Positions 28,916 through 39,485 of a stretch of 64,000 bases of DNA are shown in pieces. This DNA is from Asaia platycodi JCM 25414 (GTDB lineage Bacteria > Pseudomonadota > Alphaproteobacteria > Acetobacterales > Acetobacteraceae). Position numbers and translations under genes: made by a program. The number at the start of each line of letters is the position of its first letter. Within the stretch, counting starts at the first letter, position 1. The stretch lies in contig NZ_BAKW01000007.1 of assembly GCF_000614545.1 (NCBI RefSeq), positions 1 to 64,000 on the forward strand, given 5' to 3'. The notes under the pieces are model-generated. The model was given only the letters and a program-made list of their open reading frames with translations, had not been told where the DNA came from and did no database searches.

Positions 28916-30374
28916 ATGACGAAGAACCACGGCAGACCTATCGATACGGATATCCCCGCCCGGCTCGACCGGCTACCCTGGTCGCGGTTTCATATGCTGA
29001 TCGTCGTGGCACTCGGGATCACCTGGATACTCGACGGGCTCGAAGTGACGATCATCGGTTCGCTCGCTCCCTCGCTCCAGCGTGGCGATACGCTCGGCCT
29101 GTCAGCCGACGGCATAGGCTTTGCCTCATCTGCCTATGTGGCGGGAGCCGTGCTGGGAGCGCTGGTTTTCGGCTGGATGACCGATCAGCTGGGGCGCAAG
29201 CAGATCTTCTTTCTTACTCTGGCTCTTTACGTTGTCGGCGTCGGCGCCTCGGCGCTGTCATGGAATCTGACCAGCTTCGCTGTGGCCCGTTTCGTGACCG
29301 GTATGGGTATCGGAGGCGAATATTCTGCCATCAACTCCGCTATTGACGAGCTTGTCCCGGCACGGCTGCGTGGCCGTGTTGATGTCATGGTCAACGGCAC
29401 GTTCTGCTGGTGCTGCCTTCGGGGCGATCGGCTCGGTCTGGCTGCTCAACTCGGCGATCATTCCGATCTGGCTCGCCTGGCGCGTGGCTTTCGCGCTCGG
29501 GGCGCTTCTTGGTGTTGCGGTACTTTTTCTCCGTACTTTCGTGCCGGAAAGCCCGAGATGGCTCATGACCCATGGCCGTGTGGAAGAAGCCGATGCGATC
29601 GTGAGCCATGTGGAATCCCATTGTGTGGAGCCCGACGGCGGGTGGGGGCAGAAATTGCCCACTGTGCTGATCTACCCCGCAGGGGTATTCAGCCCGGCTG
29701 AAATGATCAGGATCATGGTGCAGCGTTATCGCGGTCGCTCGCTTTATGTGCTGGTTCTGATGATTTCACAGGCCTTCCTGTATAATGCCGTGTTCTTCAC
29801 CTACGGCATGGTACTGACTAAATATCATGGCGTCTCACCGCGTGCAGTTGGCTGGTATATTCTTCCTTTGGCAATAGGCAATCTTTGTGGCCCGCTCATT
29901 CTGGCGCGCTGGTTCGATACCTGGGGCCGCAGGCGTATGATCGGACTGAGCTACGCCATCTCAGGTGTGCTCATGATTGCTGTCGCCTATGCCATGGGAA
30001 TTCACGCTCTGACCGCCGCAAGTCAGACGCTCTCATGGTGCGGTATTTTCTTTTTTGCGTCTGCGGCCGCATCATCGGCCTACCTCACCGCCAGCGAACT
30101 TTTCCCTCTTGAAATGCGGGCTTTTGCAATCGCGGTATTCTACGCGGTCGGCACTCTTTTCGGGGGCGTCGCAGCGCCGGTGATCTTTGGCCATCTGATC
30201 GGCACAGGGCGACTTTCCCTGCTGGTCATGGGCTATGTCGTGGCGGCGATCCTGATGTTGATTGCCAGCGCGGTCGCCTGGATCTGGGGGGTCGATGCCG
30301 AAAACCGCTCGCTGGAAGAAGTAGCACCGCCGCTATCGGAATATTACGCCCGCGAGGAGGAGCGCGCCGTCTGA
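28916..30374 (+). CDS. MFS transporter, sugar/metabolite-type (two frameshifts)
   Basis: A twelve-helix MFS permease: the A-motif loop GWMTDQLGRKQ lies between helices 2 and 3, MGIGGEYSAINSAIDELVPARLRGR near helix 4, and FVPESPRWLMTHGR before the central loop, as in the sugar-porter/aromatic-acid relatives. Two G are missing near 29405 and 29410; restoring them gives NGTFWLGAAFGAIGSVW. The start is taken at ATG 28916 (MTKNHGRP), giving 486 residues. The substrate is unknown. Confidence 0.87.
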
Positions 30375-30411
30375 CCGGGCGCGATTCCTTCAGGTCGTGA
30401 GTGAGGGCCGA

Positions 30412-30792
30412 TCAGCTTTGATAGAGTTCCAGAGGCAGGCCGTCGGGATCGCTGAAGAACGTATAGAGCTTGCCCGTATAAGGATCGGTTCGTACCGGCT
30501 CGCAGGCAACACCATGGCCCTCAAGATGCTGCACGGCTTCCTGCATATTATCGACACCGAACGCCAGATGACGCAGCCCGGCTGCCTCTGGCTGTGTCGG
30601 GCGCGAAGGCGGTGTCGGAAAAGAAAAGAGCTCGATCTGCGTGTCGCCAATGGCGACGTCGCATTTCCATGACTGCCGCTGGGCGCGCCAGACCTCTCGT
30701 ATAATGCGAAATCCGAGGATCTCGGTATAGAAGGCGCGTGACTTCTGATAATCGGACGCGATGATCGCGATATGATGGACGCAGGTGAACAT
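30412..30792 (-). CDS. VOC-family (glyoxalase-like) protein
   Basis: One 126-residue VOC unit from MFTCVHHIAIIASDY to GLPLELYQS. Metal ligands are visible as His in VHHIAI, Glu in IELFSF, His in LRHLAFGV and Glu in LELYQ. This pattern resembles YaeR/GloA2 proteins of uncertain substrate. The frame is open upstream to 30849, but the ATG at 30792 fits the domain start. It is 10 bp downstream of trmJ and likely co-transcribed. Confidence 0.87.
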   Translation of the reverse strand: MFTCVHHIAIIASDYQKSRAFYTEILGFRIIREVWRAQRQSWKCDVAIGDTQIELFSFPTPPSRPTQPEAAGLRHLAFGVDNMQEAVQHLEGHGVACEPVRTDPYTGKLYTFFSDPDGLPLELYQS

Positions 30793-30802
30793 CGTCTGAG
30801 AC

Positions 30803-31593
30803 CTATTTCTGACGGGCTTTGCGGCCATTGGACAATTCGGTGACGACACCGTGCATGGTGCGCAGCTCCTGCTCCGTCACCTCACCGCGCTGGAAGAGGT
30901 GGCGCAGATTACGCACCATGCCGGGGCGCTTCTGCTCGTTGCGTAGAAAACCGCATTCATCCAGATCGCGTGTCAGATGACCGAGAAAGTTCTCAAGCTC
31001 GCCTTTTGTCGCCACATGGGTTTCGTTTGTCATGAGCGCGCGTGGCGGTGTGGTCTCGCAGGCCATCCACCATTCATACGCCATGATCAATACGGCCTGG
31101 GCGAGGTTTAGCGACATGAAATCGGGGTTGAGCGGATATCGTATCAGCACATCGGCGCGCGCCATGTCTTCGTTATCGAGCCCGGCCCGCTCGGGGCCGA
31201 AAAGCAATCCGGCTTTCAGCCCCCGGTTGGCGATGGCGCGCAGCTCCGAGCTGCGCCGCGGGCGGTCATGACCGTTTTCACGATATGACGCGGTCGTGGG
31301 CAGGTGGCCATGACGTGGTGGAGGTCGGCTACCGCCTCATCGACAGTATCGAAAACCTGTGCGGCATCGAGAATGCGATCGGCGCCGGATGAGGCATACC
31401 AGGCGCGCTCCTGCGGCCAGCCGTCGCGCGGTGCAACCAGACGCAGGTGAAACAGCCCACCATTCGCCATGGCGCGCGCCGTGGTGCCGACGTTCTCAGC
31501 CAGTTGCGGACGGACAAGAATAACAACGGGGCTGAATTCCCCGATCGGTCCGATATCGGCGCCGCCATCACGTCCGGTCATGCGCGCCTCCAT
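30803..31593 (-). CDS. trmJ: tRNA/rRNA methyltransferase of SpoU/TrmJ type (one frameshift)
   Basis: The knotted SPOUT fold motifs are present: VILVRPQLAENVGTTARAMAN at the N-terminus, LLFGPERAGLDNEDMARAD in the middle and SLNLAQAVLIMAYEWW near the knot. TrmJ 2'-O-methylates position 32 of tRNAs. One base is missing near 31252: the frame then reads RRSSELRAIANRGLKAG. The restored length is 263 residues. The 5' end overlaps the end of cysS by about 16 bp. Another SpoU member is possible, but the combination fits TrmJ best. Confidence 0.87.
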
Positions 31594-32933
31594 GTCGTGC
31601 CTTTGGCAGTGTCTTCAAGAATGATTCCCTGTTCGGCGAGCTGGCTGCGTATGCTGTCGGCAAGCGTGAAATCACGGGCTCTTTTGGCGGCGACGCGCTG
31701 AGCGATCAGCGCGTCGATCGCGGCATCGTCGGAGCCCGAGCGAAACCATTCATCCGGCGTGGCTTCGAGAAGGCCGATCAAGGCACCGCAGGCTTTGAGC
31801 GAGGCAGAAGCCTGTGAGTCTCCACCCAGCGCCGCATCGGCGAGGGGGTGCAGGCAGGCGAGGGCGAGAGGCGTGTTCATGTCGTCGCACAGCGCCTGCA
31901 TGAAAGCGTCCGGTACAGTGCCCTTTGCGTCTGCAGGGGTCTTTTCCAGCGCACGATAGAAGCGGTCAAGAATGCGCTTGGCCTCGTCCAGCTTCTCCCA
32001 CGTAAAGTCGAGCACCGAGCGGTAATGCGTGCCGAGAATAAGCAGGCGCAGGGCCTCGGCGGGCGCACGTGTCAGGACCTCACGTATGGAGAAGAAATTA
32101 CCCAGCGATTTGGACATTTTCTCGCCATTGGAGAGCAGCATGGCGTTATGCAGCCAGTAGCGCGCAAAGCTGCTGCCCGGGTGGCAGCAAAGCGACTGGG
32201 CACGTTCGTTTTCATGATGCGGGAACATCAGATCGTCGCCGCCGCCGTGAATATCGAAGCTCGCGCCGAGATAGCGATGCGACATGGCCGAGCATTCTAT
32301 ATGCCAGCCGGGGCGACCGCGCCCATAGGGGCTGTCCCAACCGGGCTGTTCAGGCGCCGAGGGCTTCCATAGAACGAAATCACCCGGATGGCGCTTGTAG
32401 GGCGCCACTTCGACCCGTGCGCCTGCCAGAAGATCATCAGGGCTGCGCCCCGAGAGGCTGCCATAGCTGGCGCAGCGATCGACGGCGAAGAGCACGTGAC
32501 CTTCGGCCTCATAGGCGTGGCCATTGGCGACGAGTTGGGCGATCATGCTCAGCATATCGTCGATATGGTGGGTGGCGCGCGGTTCGATATCGGGTGGCAG
32601 AATGCCGAGAGCGGCCACATCTTCATGAAAGGCAACGGTCGTGCGTGCCGTCAGGCTCGCGATGTCTTCCCCGTTCTGCTGCGCCCGTGCAGTGATCTTG
32701 TCGTCCACATCGGTGATGTTACGCACGAAAGTGACCGTCGGATAAAGCTGACGCAGCAGACGAACAAGAATGTCGGCGCTGAGCATGGCGCGCAGATTGC
32801 CGATGTGCACAGCGTCATACACTGTGGGCCCACAGTAATAGACGCGCACATTGGCAGGATCCAGCGGCGTGAAAACCTGTTTCTGCCGTGTCTGGCTGTC
32901 ATGAAGGGACAGGGAGTAGGAAGGGCTGGCCAT
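31578..32933 (-). CDS. cysS: Cysteinyl-tRNA synthetase
   Basis: CysRS charges tRNA-Cys. The class I signature is visible as YYCGPTVYDAVHIGN (the HIGH-equivalent) and KMSKS near the active site. The zinc-binding residues are Cys in YCGP, Cys in HIECSAM, and His and Glu in FPHHENERAQS. 451 residues, intact frame. trmJ follows in the same direction. Confidence 0.97.
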   Translation of the reverse strand: MASPSYSLSLHDSQTRQKQVFTPLDPANVRVYYCGPTVYDAVHIGNLRAMLSADILVRLLRQLYPTVTFVRNITDVDDKITARAQQNGEDIASLTARTTVAFHEDVAALGILPPDIEPRATHHIDDMLSMIAQLVANGHAYEAEGHVLFAVDRCASYGSLSGRSPDDLLAGARVEVAPYKRHPGDFVLWKPSAPEQPGWDSPYGRGRPGWHIECSAMSHRYLGASFDIHGGGDDLMFPHHENERAQSLCCHPGSSFARYWLHNAMLLSNGEKMSKSLGNFFSIREVLTRAPAEALRLLILGTHYRSVLDFTWEKLDEAKRILDRFYRALEKTPADAKGTVPDAFMQALCDDMNTPLALACLHPLADAALGGDSQASASLKACGALIGLLEATPDEWFRSGSDDAAIDALIAQRVAAKRARDFTLADSIRSQLAEQGIILEDTAKGTTWRRA

Positions 32934-33029
32934 AATCCAGAGTAGATGCGTCAGCCCTGCGCCCAGCGCAACTCTATTTTACGGCTTTGAACGCTGGTTT
33001 TCTACCCTTGGTGGTATAAGCAGAACGCC

Positions 33030-34456
33030 ATGACACAACTTCGCTCTACCATCACGGTGCCGCAATGGGGCCAGCATCTGCGCGCGCTGGTCAAGATTGC
33101 CGCGCCGCTCAGTTTTTCGCAGCTGAGCGAGATGGCCATGAATGTTACCGACACGGTGCTTCTGGGCAGTCTCGGCGCGGCGGCGCTTGCTGTTGGTGGC
33201 ATGACCACCAATCTGTTTTTTTGCACCTTCATCACCTTTCAGGCAGCGCTGGGTGGCGCCAGCATATTGATCTCGCGGGCAAGAGGGCGCGCCTTTGCAG
33301 CACAGGATGCGCTGGAGGATCTTTCGGGCATCGTCTCTTCAGGTGTGGTGCTCGCGCTTTTGCTCTGCCTGCCTGTTCTGGCCATACTTTTGCCCGCCGC
33401 TCGTTGCTCGCGTTTTTCAACGAGCCGTCACAGATCGTCATTCAGGGCAGTCGCTTCATGCATCTGCTGCTCTGGGCGCTACTGCCGAATCTTGTGATCA
33501 TCGGGTTGTTGCGGATCATCCTGCCCGCCTTCGGCAGCGAGCGCCTGCTGCTCTGGACCATGCCGGGCATGGCAGTCATGAACGGCTTTCTGAATGCCGG
33601 ACTGATTCATGGCCGCTTCGGTCTGCCTGAAATGGGGCTGTGGGGCTCTGCCTGCGCTACCATCGTGACAGGCTGGTCTGTGGCGCTTCTTCTGGTGGTG
33701 CTGTCACGTCGTCAGGCGCATCTGAAGCGTCATCTGCGTCTGGCGCGTCCCGATCCGCGCGCCATGGGTGAGATGCTGCGCCTTGGCCTGCCGATGATGG
33801 GCGCCACAGGTGCGGAGTTGCTCGCTTTTCAGATGACGGGGCTTCATGCGGGTGCCCTGGGGGCGGTTTCGTCTGCGGCGCACCAGATCGCGCTGAGCGT
33901 TACGAGCACGGCCTTCATGATCAGCCTGGCCGTCTCTCAGGCTGTCAATATACGCGTTGCCTACTGGCTGGGTGCAGGCTCGCCGCGCGCTGCCCTGCGG
34001 TCGACAATCGGGGCGATGTTTCTGGTTCTTGTCTGGACCAGCTTTACGGCCACAATATTATTGTTCTTTCCTGATTATATTGCCGGGTTCTATCTCGATG
34101 CACAGAGCGCGGACGCGGCCAAGGTCATGCCCATCGCGGTGTCGCTGCTCAAGATTGCGGGCATCTTTCAGATTCTCGATGGCGTCCAGTGTGTGTGCGC
34201 AGGGGCGCTGCGTGGCTGCCACGACACTTTCATGCCGATGGTGCTTATGGTCCTGACATATGTTCCGGTTTCGATTTTCGGCGGAGACTGGCTGGCTTTC
34301 GAGGGAGGTTACGGCGCCGTCGGTCTCTGGATCGGTCTGGCGACCGGGCTTGGCATTCTGGCGCTTATACTATCGATCCGCCTCGTCATTACGTTCAGGC
34401 GCAAGCTTGCGGGTGACGAGCCCGCTATTGCGAACGGGCTCGTCGATCCTGCCTGA
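33030..34456 (+). CDS. MATE-family multidrug efflux transporter (one frameshift)
   Basis: A polytopic protein with about twelve hydrophobic segments and MATE features: FSQLSEMAMNVTDTVLLGSLG in helix 1, and the C-terminal half repeating this with GATGAELLAFQMTGLHAGALG. MATE (NorM) pumps export cationic drugs with Na+ or H+. One base is missing near 33400: the frame then reads RSLLAFFNEPSQIV. The restored length is 475 residues. It diverges from cysS. Substrate unknown. Confidence 0.9.
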
Positions 34457-34465
34457 GGTGGTCGC

Positions 34466-34936
34466 TCAGGCTTCCGGGATACGGATGGTCTGTCCCGGAT
34501 AGACACCTTCGCTATGCGCCAATTCGTCCTTATTGGCCTCATGCAAATCCTGCGCTGTCACGTCGGCATCGGTCTTTTCAGCGATGGCGGCCAGGGTTTC
34601 GCCGGGTGCGACCTGATGGAAGACCGGGGCCGGTGTGCCTTTCGGCACTGTGATGTCGGCATGAACCGTGTCGATCCCGGCGATATTGCCAGCAGCCAGA
34701 ATGATGGCATCGCGTTCGGCCGCGCTCTCGGCTGTGGCTTTGACCGCGATGGTCGTGTCCCGCACCGTGATATGCGACACGGAGAGCTGCGACAGTCCGT
34801 ATTGTTTGAAAGCTCTCTTGATCAGGCTCTCATGAGGCGCACGCGGGGCAGGGGCGCCTGCAGGATTGATGGCTTCGATTTCTGCCTTGTCGTTAAGCTT
34901 ACGGCCCGCAGCGCGATTGAATTTGAAAATGGCCAT
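34466..34936 (-). CDS. BON and LysM domain protein (Kbp/YgaU-like)
   Basis: 156 residues: a BON-like domain (about 40-95, with ITVRDTTIAVKATAESAAERD) followed by a C-terminal LysM domain (about 105-154, HQVAPGETLAAIAEK to VYPGQTIRIPEA). E. coli Kbp, with the same layout and size, is a cytoplasmic potassium sensor. No signal peptide is present here, consistent with Kbp. Convergent with the MATE gene. Confidence 0.88.
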   Translation of the reverse strand: MAIFKFNRAAGRKLNDKAEIEAINPAGAPAPRAPHESLIKRAFKQYGLSQLSVSHITVRDTTIAVKATAESAAERDAIILAAGNIAGIDTVHADITVPKGTPAPVFHQVAPGETLAAIAEKTDADVTAQDLHEANKDELAHSEGVYPGQTIRIPEA

Positions 34937-35260
34937 GAAAAGGCTCCTTATGGCTGGAAACGAGATGCACAGGCATTGAGCGTCGTATTTCTGCTGACGT
35001 ATCAGCTTTGGCTTCGTTCCCTGAAGAGCTGTTTTTGAGCGCGGGGGCGATTTCGATTGACAGGGCAGGGTGGTCCTATACCTGCCGCCGCTATTGCCGG
35101 GAACGTGGACATTCCGGCCGTAACCAGACCGGGATCTGCATCCCGAGGTTGCGGTTCGAGGGATGCGCCCGTCTTTCCTAATCAGGGGGAAGGCCTACCG
35201 GTGCAACATGCGGTTGCCACGCAGCACAGGGCAGCCCGAAGTCGAAGCGAGTTCTTGCAC
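34937..35260. other. Long leader region of rpsD
   Basis: 324 bp between the LysM gene and rpsD with no gene visible. TTGACA at 35057-35062 is a perfect -35 box, and TATACC at 35077-35082 could be a -10, but the spacing of 14 is short (a lost base would make 15). This would give a leader of about 170 nt. Confidence 0.4.
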
Positions 35261-35878
35261 ATGAGCAAGCGCCAAGAGAGCAAGTATAAAATCAATCGCC
35301 GTCTGGGCGTAAACCTGTGGGGCCGCGCCAAGTCGCCGGTCAACAAGCGGGAATACGGCCCCGGTCAGCATGGTCAGCGCCGCAAGCAGAAGCCCTCCGA
35401 CTTCTCGATCCAGCTTATGGCCAAGCAGAAGCTCAAGGGTTACTACGGTAACATCAGCGAGAAGCAGTTCCGCAAGTATTACGATGAGGCCGTGCGTCGC
35501 AAGGGCGATACGTCGGAGAACCTGATCGACCTGCTGGAGCGTCGCCTGGATGCGGTGATCTACCGCCTCAAATTCGCGATCACCCCGTTCGCTGCCCGTC
35601 AGTTCGTGAACCACGGTCACGTGACGGTCAATGGCCGCAAGGTGAACATCCCTTCGTATCTGGTTCGCGATGGCGACGTGATCGAAGTTCGTGAAAAGTC
35701 CAAGCAGCTTGCTGTTGTTCTCGACGCCGCGCAATCCGCTGAGCGCGATGTGCCGGAATACATCGAGGTCGATCATCGCCAGATGAAGGGCAAGTTCGTT
35801 CGCAGCCCGCGTCTGTCCGATGTGCCGTACCCCGTGCAGATGGAACCGAACCTCGTGGTCGAGTTCTACTCGCGCTAA
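35261..35878 (+). CDS. rpsD: 30S ribosomal protein S4
   Basis: S4 is a primary 16S rRNA-binding protein that nucleates the 30S body. The ATG at 35261 ([16 protein letters not shown]) gives 205 residues, the standard size. The S4 RNA-binding domain with [21 protein letters not shown] and [19 protein letters not shown] is complete and ends VEFYSR. It lies alone, outside the alpha operon, as in other Alphaproteobacteria. The leader may be autoregulatory. Confidence 0.97.
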   Translation: MSKRQESKYKINRRLGVNLWGRAKSPVNKREYGPGQHGQRRKQKPSDFSIQLMAKQKLKGYYGNISEKQFRKYYDEAVRRKGDTSENLIDLLERRLDAVIYRLKFAITPFAARQFVNHGHVTVNGRKVNIPSYLVRDGDVIEVREKSKQLAVVLDAAQSAERDVPEYIEVDHRQMKGKFVRSPRLSDVPYPVQMEPNLVVEFYSR

Positions 35879-35909
35879 ACTCCGGTTTCCCTACCGGGTG
35901 TTTCTGGCC

Positions 35910-35943
35910 AATGCCGGATCGGGTTCACCCCCGGTCCGGCATT
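35910..35943 (+). terminator. Hairpin terminator after rpsD
   Basis: AATGCCGGA (35910-35918) pairs with TCCGGCATT (35935-35943), with further GGG/CCC pairing inside. TGTCGTTT follows, a moderate T-tract. Confidence 0.65.
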
Positions 35944-35984
35944 TGTCGTTTCAGGTATTTGACGTTTACCGAAGGTCTTTTTCG

Positions 35985-37545
35985 ATGTCCGAAGCCGCGT
36001 CCGCCCCCGTTTCTGCCACCGGCCTTGCCAGCGAGATCCGGCGCCGCCGGACCTTCGCCATCATTTCCCATCCCGACGCCGGTAAGACGACCCTGACGGA
36101 GCGTATCCTGCGCGCTGGTGGCGCTATTCAGCTTGCTGGTAATGTGCGTGCAAAGGGAGAACGCCGCCGCACCAAATCGGACTGGATGGGCATCGAGCGC
36201 GATCGTGGCATTTCGGTTGTTACCTCGGTCATGACCTTCGAATATGGCGGCTGCGTCTTCAACCTGCTCGACACGCCGGGCCATGAGGACTTCTCCGAAG
36301 ACACCTATCGCACCCTGACCGCCGTGGATTGCGCTGTCATGGTGATCGACGCGGCCAAAGGTATTGAGGATCGCACACGCAAGCTGTTCGAAATCTGCCG
36401 TCTGCGCGATATTCCCATCGTCACCTTCATCAACAAGATGGATCGTGAGGCGCAGGATTGCTTCGGTCTGCTCGACGAGATTGCGTCGACGCTGGCGCTC
36501 GACACCTCGCCTGCCACCTGGCCGATCGGACGTGCGGGGCACTTCGCCGGTACCTATGACATGCGCACGCGTGAGATACGCGGTGAGGCGGCGGGGCTCG
36601 CCCAGTCTGATGCCCGTATGGTAGCGCTATCGGAAGAGCTTGAGCTGGCCGAGGCTGCCCTGCCTCTTTTTGATCGTGAGTCGTTCGACGCCGGGCATTT
36701 GACCCCTGTTTTTTTCGGTAGTGCGATGAAGGAGATTGGTGTGACCGATCTCCTCGACGCTCTGGTGGCCTATGGTCCCGAGCCTCGTGCACAGCCCAGC
36801 GAAACGCGTGAGGTAAGCCGATGAAGAACTGGTGACGGCGCTGATCTTCAAGATCCAGGCCAATATGGATCCGAACCATCGTGATCGCATGGCCTTTGCG
36901 CGTATCTGCTCCGGCAAGCTGACGCGCGGCATGCGCCTGAAGCATGTGCGTACTGGCAAGCAATTTGCGCTGCATACGCCGCAATTCTTCTTCGCGCGTG
37001 ACCGTCAGCTCGCTGAAGAGGCATTTGCAGGAGATGTGGTGGGTCTGCCCAACCATGGGACACTGCGTATCGGCGACACGCTTTCGGAGAGTGAAGAGCT
37101 GCGCTTTACCGGCGTACCGCATTTTGCGCCTGAAATCTTGCGCCGTGTCCGTCTGGACGACGCCATGAAAGCCAAGAAACTGCGCCAGGCTCTGGTTGAA
37201 CTGGCGGAAGAGGGGGTTGTGCAGCTCTTTCGCCCGCAGGATGGCCTGCCGCCGATTGTCGGGGTAGTGGGCACGCTGCAGCTTGACGTGCTGCAATCGC
37301 GGCTTCAGGGGGAATATGGTGTGGCCATCGGTTTTGAATCGACGCCCTATACTATTGCACGGTGGGTAACGGGCGAGCGAGGCAAGATCGAGACTTTCTC
37401 GATGGTCAATCGCTCGGCCATGGCCGATGATCTGGATGGCGATCCGGTATTTCTTGCCAGTTCCAACTTCATGATGCGTCGCACGGTCGAAATGAATGCA
37501 GACCTCGCCTTCCACGATATCAAGCAGATCGGCCTGAGCGCCTGA
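35985..37545 (+). CDS. prfC: Peptide chain release factor 3 (one frameshift)
   Basis: RF3 is the GTPase that recycles RF1/RF2. G1 HPDAGKTTLTE, G3 DTPGHEDFSEDT, and G4 NKMD are present; the C-terminal part has FKIQANMDPNHRDR and QLDVLQSRLQGEYGV. The ATG at 35985 gives the expected N-terminus. The frame breaks near 36817, needing two bases to give a continuous REVS..DEELVTALIFKI. The restored length is about 520 residues, typical of RF3. Confidence 0.94.
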
Positions 37546-37566
37546 CCAACATTCACTGGGTTGGAG

Positions 37567-37595
37567 AAAAAGCCCCGTTTTTCGGGGCTTTTTTT
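37567..37595 (+). terminator. Rho-independent terminator after prfC
   Basis: AAAAAGCCCCG, loop TTTTT, CGGGGCTTTTT and more T. Classic structure. Confidence 0.93.
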
Positions 37596-37707
37596 ATGGC
37601 TGTCGGGCGGACGGCTGTTCACCGTAAGGCGCGGCGAAAATGAACCTGTGGCTGACCTGTCGCCGGCGTGCGTGGGTTGTGACGGCGATCAGGGAAGAGG
37701 GCGCCAC

Positions 37708-37851
37708 TCAAAGCATGAGCAAGACGATCGTGCCGAATGCAATCAGCCCGCCAAGGATGGCGCCTATAGTGAGGCCTATCCCGTCCTGACGATTATCAAG
37801 CGAAGAGCGGTGAAGGTTCGGCACGTCGCCAAGGTGTGAAATCCGGGTCAT
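37708..37851 (-). CDS. 47-residue single-pass membrane protein
   Basis: Short frame with ATG at 37851 preceded by a good ribosome site (AAGGGAG, 7 nt upstream). The product begins MTRISHLGDVPNLHRSS, then a polar segment, then a hydrophobic C-terminal helix (IGAILGGLIAFGTIVLLML), giving one transmembrane span. It is flanked by the prfC terminator and the ompA terminator and so is an independent unit. No family recognised. Confidence 0.6.
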   Translation of the reverse strand: MTRISHLGDVPNLHRSSLDNRQDGIGLTIGAILGGLIAFGTIVLLML

Positions 37852-37948
37852 GACAAACTCCCTTCAAACGGGATTGGTGGCACGCCTCCTTTATCGCAGA
37901 TTACATATTAGTAATGAATTGTTTTAATTGCATGGCTGACAAGCAAAC

Positions 37949-37984
37949 AAAAAGGCCCTTGGCATGACTGCCAAGGGCCTTTTC
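37949..37984 (-). terminator. Rho-independent terminator of ompA (minus strand)
   Basis: AAAGGCCCTTGGCA and its complement form a 14-bp or longer stem with loop TGAC. On the minus strand it is followed by TTTTTGTTTG, so it ends the ompA-family transcript. Confidence 0.88.
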
Positions 37985-38015
37985 TGAACCAATCAGGAGG
38001 CTGCCAAGGCAGCCT

Positions 38016-39175
38016 TCAGATCAGGCCGAAATCAGCGAAGGATGATTTGACGCGACGGTTCTGCGGCTCACGGGTGTTCGGACCCGTCGGGACCAGCGGA
38101 TGCTGCTCACCATAGCCGTGGATGTCGATCGCAGCGGCAGGAACGCCGTCACGGATCAGCTCAGCCTTGACCGACTGTGCACGACGGACCGAGAGGCCCT
38201 GGTTGTACTTCTGGCCGCGAGCACCGGGGTGCGCAGCAGAGTTGTCGGTGTAGCCGTTGACTTCGATGCGCGTCGTCTGGACGTGCGTGGAAGCCTGAGC
38301 TGCCTGGGCGACGATCTCACGAGCGCGGCCCGTCAGGTTCGACTTGTCCCAATCGAAGAACACCAGATAGGTGCGAGCAGGCTGAACCGGGGGCGGAACA
38401 ACAACTGCAACCGGCGGCGGCGGCGGGGGAGCCGTGTCGAAGGCATAACGCAGGCCGACGATGAACTGATGATTGAAACGGTCATCAAAGTTCACGTTGC
38501 CCTTGTGCAGGCCCGAACCATTGCGGTTCCACGTGGTGGAGCGGTATGCACCTTCCGAGAAGGTCTGGCCGATCATGCGGTATTCACCGGTGATGGCGAG
38601 GCCCGGAACACCCGGAATGTCATAGGCTGCACCGACGATGCCTGATAGGCAAAGCCACCCTGCGTGCCGCCAACGCGATTGGTCACGCCATTGGTGTAGG
38701 ACGTGGTGATCGGGTTGTAGTGCTGCCACAGGTAACCTGCACCGACACCGACGAACGGCGTGATCGGCAGGTTGATGCCGAACTGGGCCAGATCGATATC
38801 ATACAGAACGTTGACAAAGCCACCGTAGGACTGGTCGGAACCGCTGGTCGTGCCGTTCGCGTAGGTCGGGCGACGATGGTTGATCTGGGAGTAGTTGTAG
38901 ACACCCTCAACTTCAGCGCGCAGACCGTTGCCGAAGCCCCAGCCGAACGAACCGAAGCTCGTGAAGCCGTCCTTGTGGCGGTAGCGCGAGCTGCTGCCGC
39001 CCGCGCCGTTCCCACCGTCAGCCTGCGTGGTCGGCGAGAAGGTAGCGTGCTGCTGCTGAACCAGATTGTAGCCACCGCCGATATTGACATACGGGCCGGT
39101 GATGGTGCTCGCCATGGCGATCGTCGGGGCGGCTGCCATCGACGTCATGGCCAGAAGTGCCGTGCGGAGACGCAT
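38016..39175 (-). CDS. OmpA-family outer membrane porin (one frameshift)
   Basis: A signal peptide (MRLRTALLAMTSMAAAP, cleavage near AMA-S), an eight-stranded beta-barrel domain (NIGGGYNLVQQQ to GLRYAF), a Pro/Val linker (APPPPPPVAVVV) and a C-terminal OmpA peptidoglycan-binding domain (FFDWDKSNLTGRAREIV, VNGYTDNSAAHPG, LSVRRAQSV). One base is missing near 38641, restoring FAYQGIVGAAYDIPG. The ATG at 39175 follows GAGGA; a start at 39202 is possible. The restored length is 386 residues. The likely role is outer-membrane anchoring. Confidence 0.9.
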
Positions 39176-39388
39176 TAGTTTCGTCCTCATAAATTCATCC
39201 ATTCAAGCCTGTGTCGTTGCCCCCGGAGAGGCGAAGCAACAACAGGCTCAGCGCGATGCATAAGTGCGTATAGAGCCGTCAGTTCCGGTTCAGGAAGTGA
39301 GTTCCATGGGTATTTGACGATTAGACGAAGTAGCCGTGTCCAAACTGCAACACTTCATTCCGTCCGATTAACAATTTCTTATGCAGCG

Positions 39389-39410
39389 CCCCGTTCTAAC
39401 GGGGTTTTTT
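39389..39410 (+). terminator. Orphan plus-strand terminator between aroKB and ompA
   Basis: CCCCGTT, CT, AACGGGG, then six T. It is oriented rightward although both flanking genes run leftward, and no rightward coding gene precedes it. On the minus strand no T-run follows the stem. Confidence 0.65.
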
Positions 39411-39485
39411 CTGATTCGTATCATCAACGGATCGTGAGGAGACTGACTGATTCGTAAGGAAAATCAGGAAACAGCCCCGTTTTGG

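Noticed and set aside
37561-37839. A 92-codon rightward frame after prfC
   Set aside because: It begins inside the prfC terminator and has no ribosome site; the minus-strand 47-codon frame in the same DNA is better supported.
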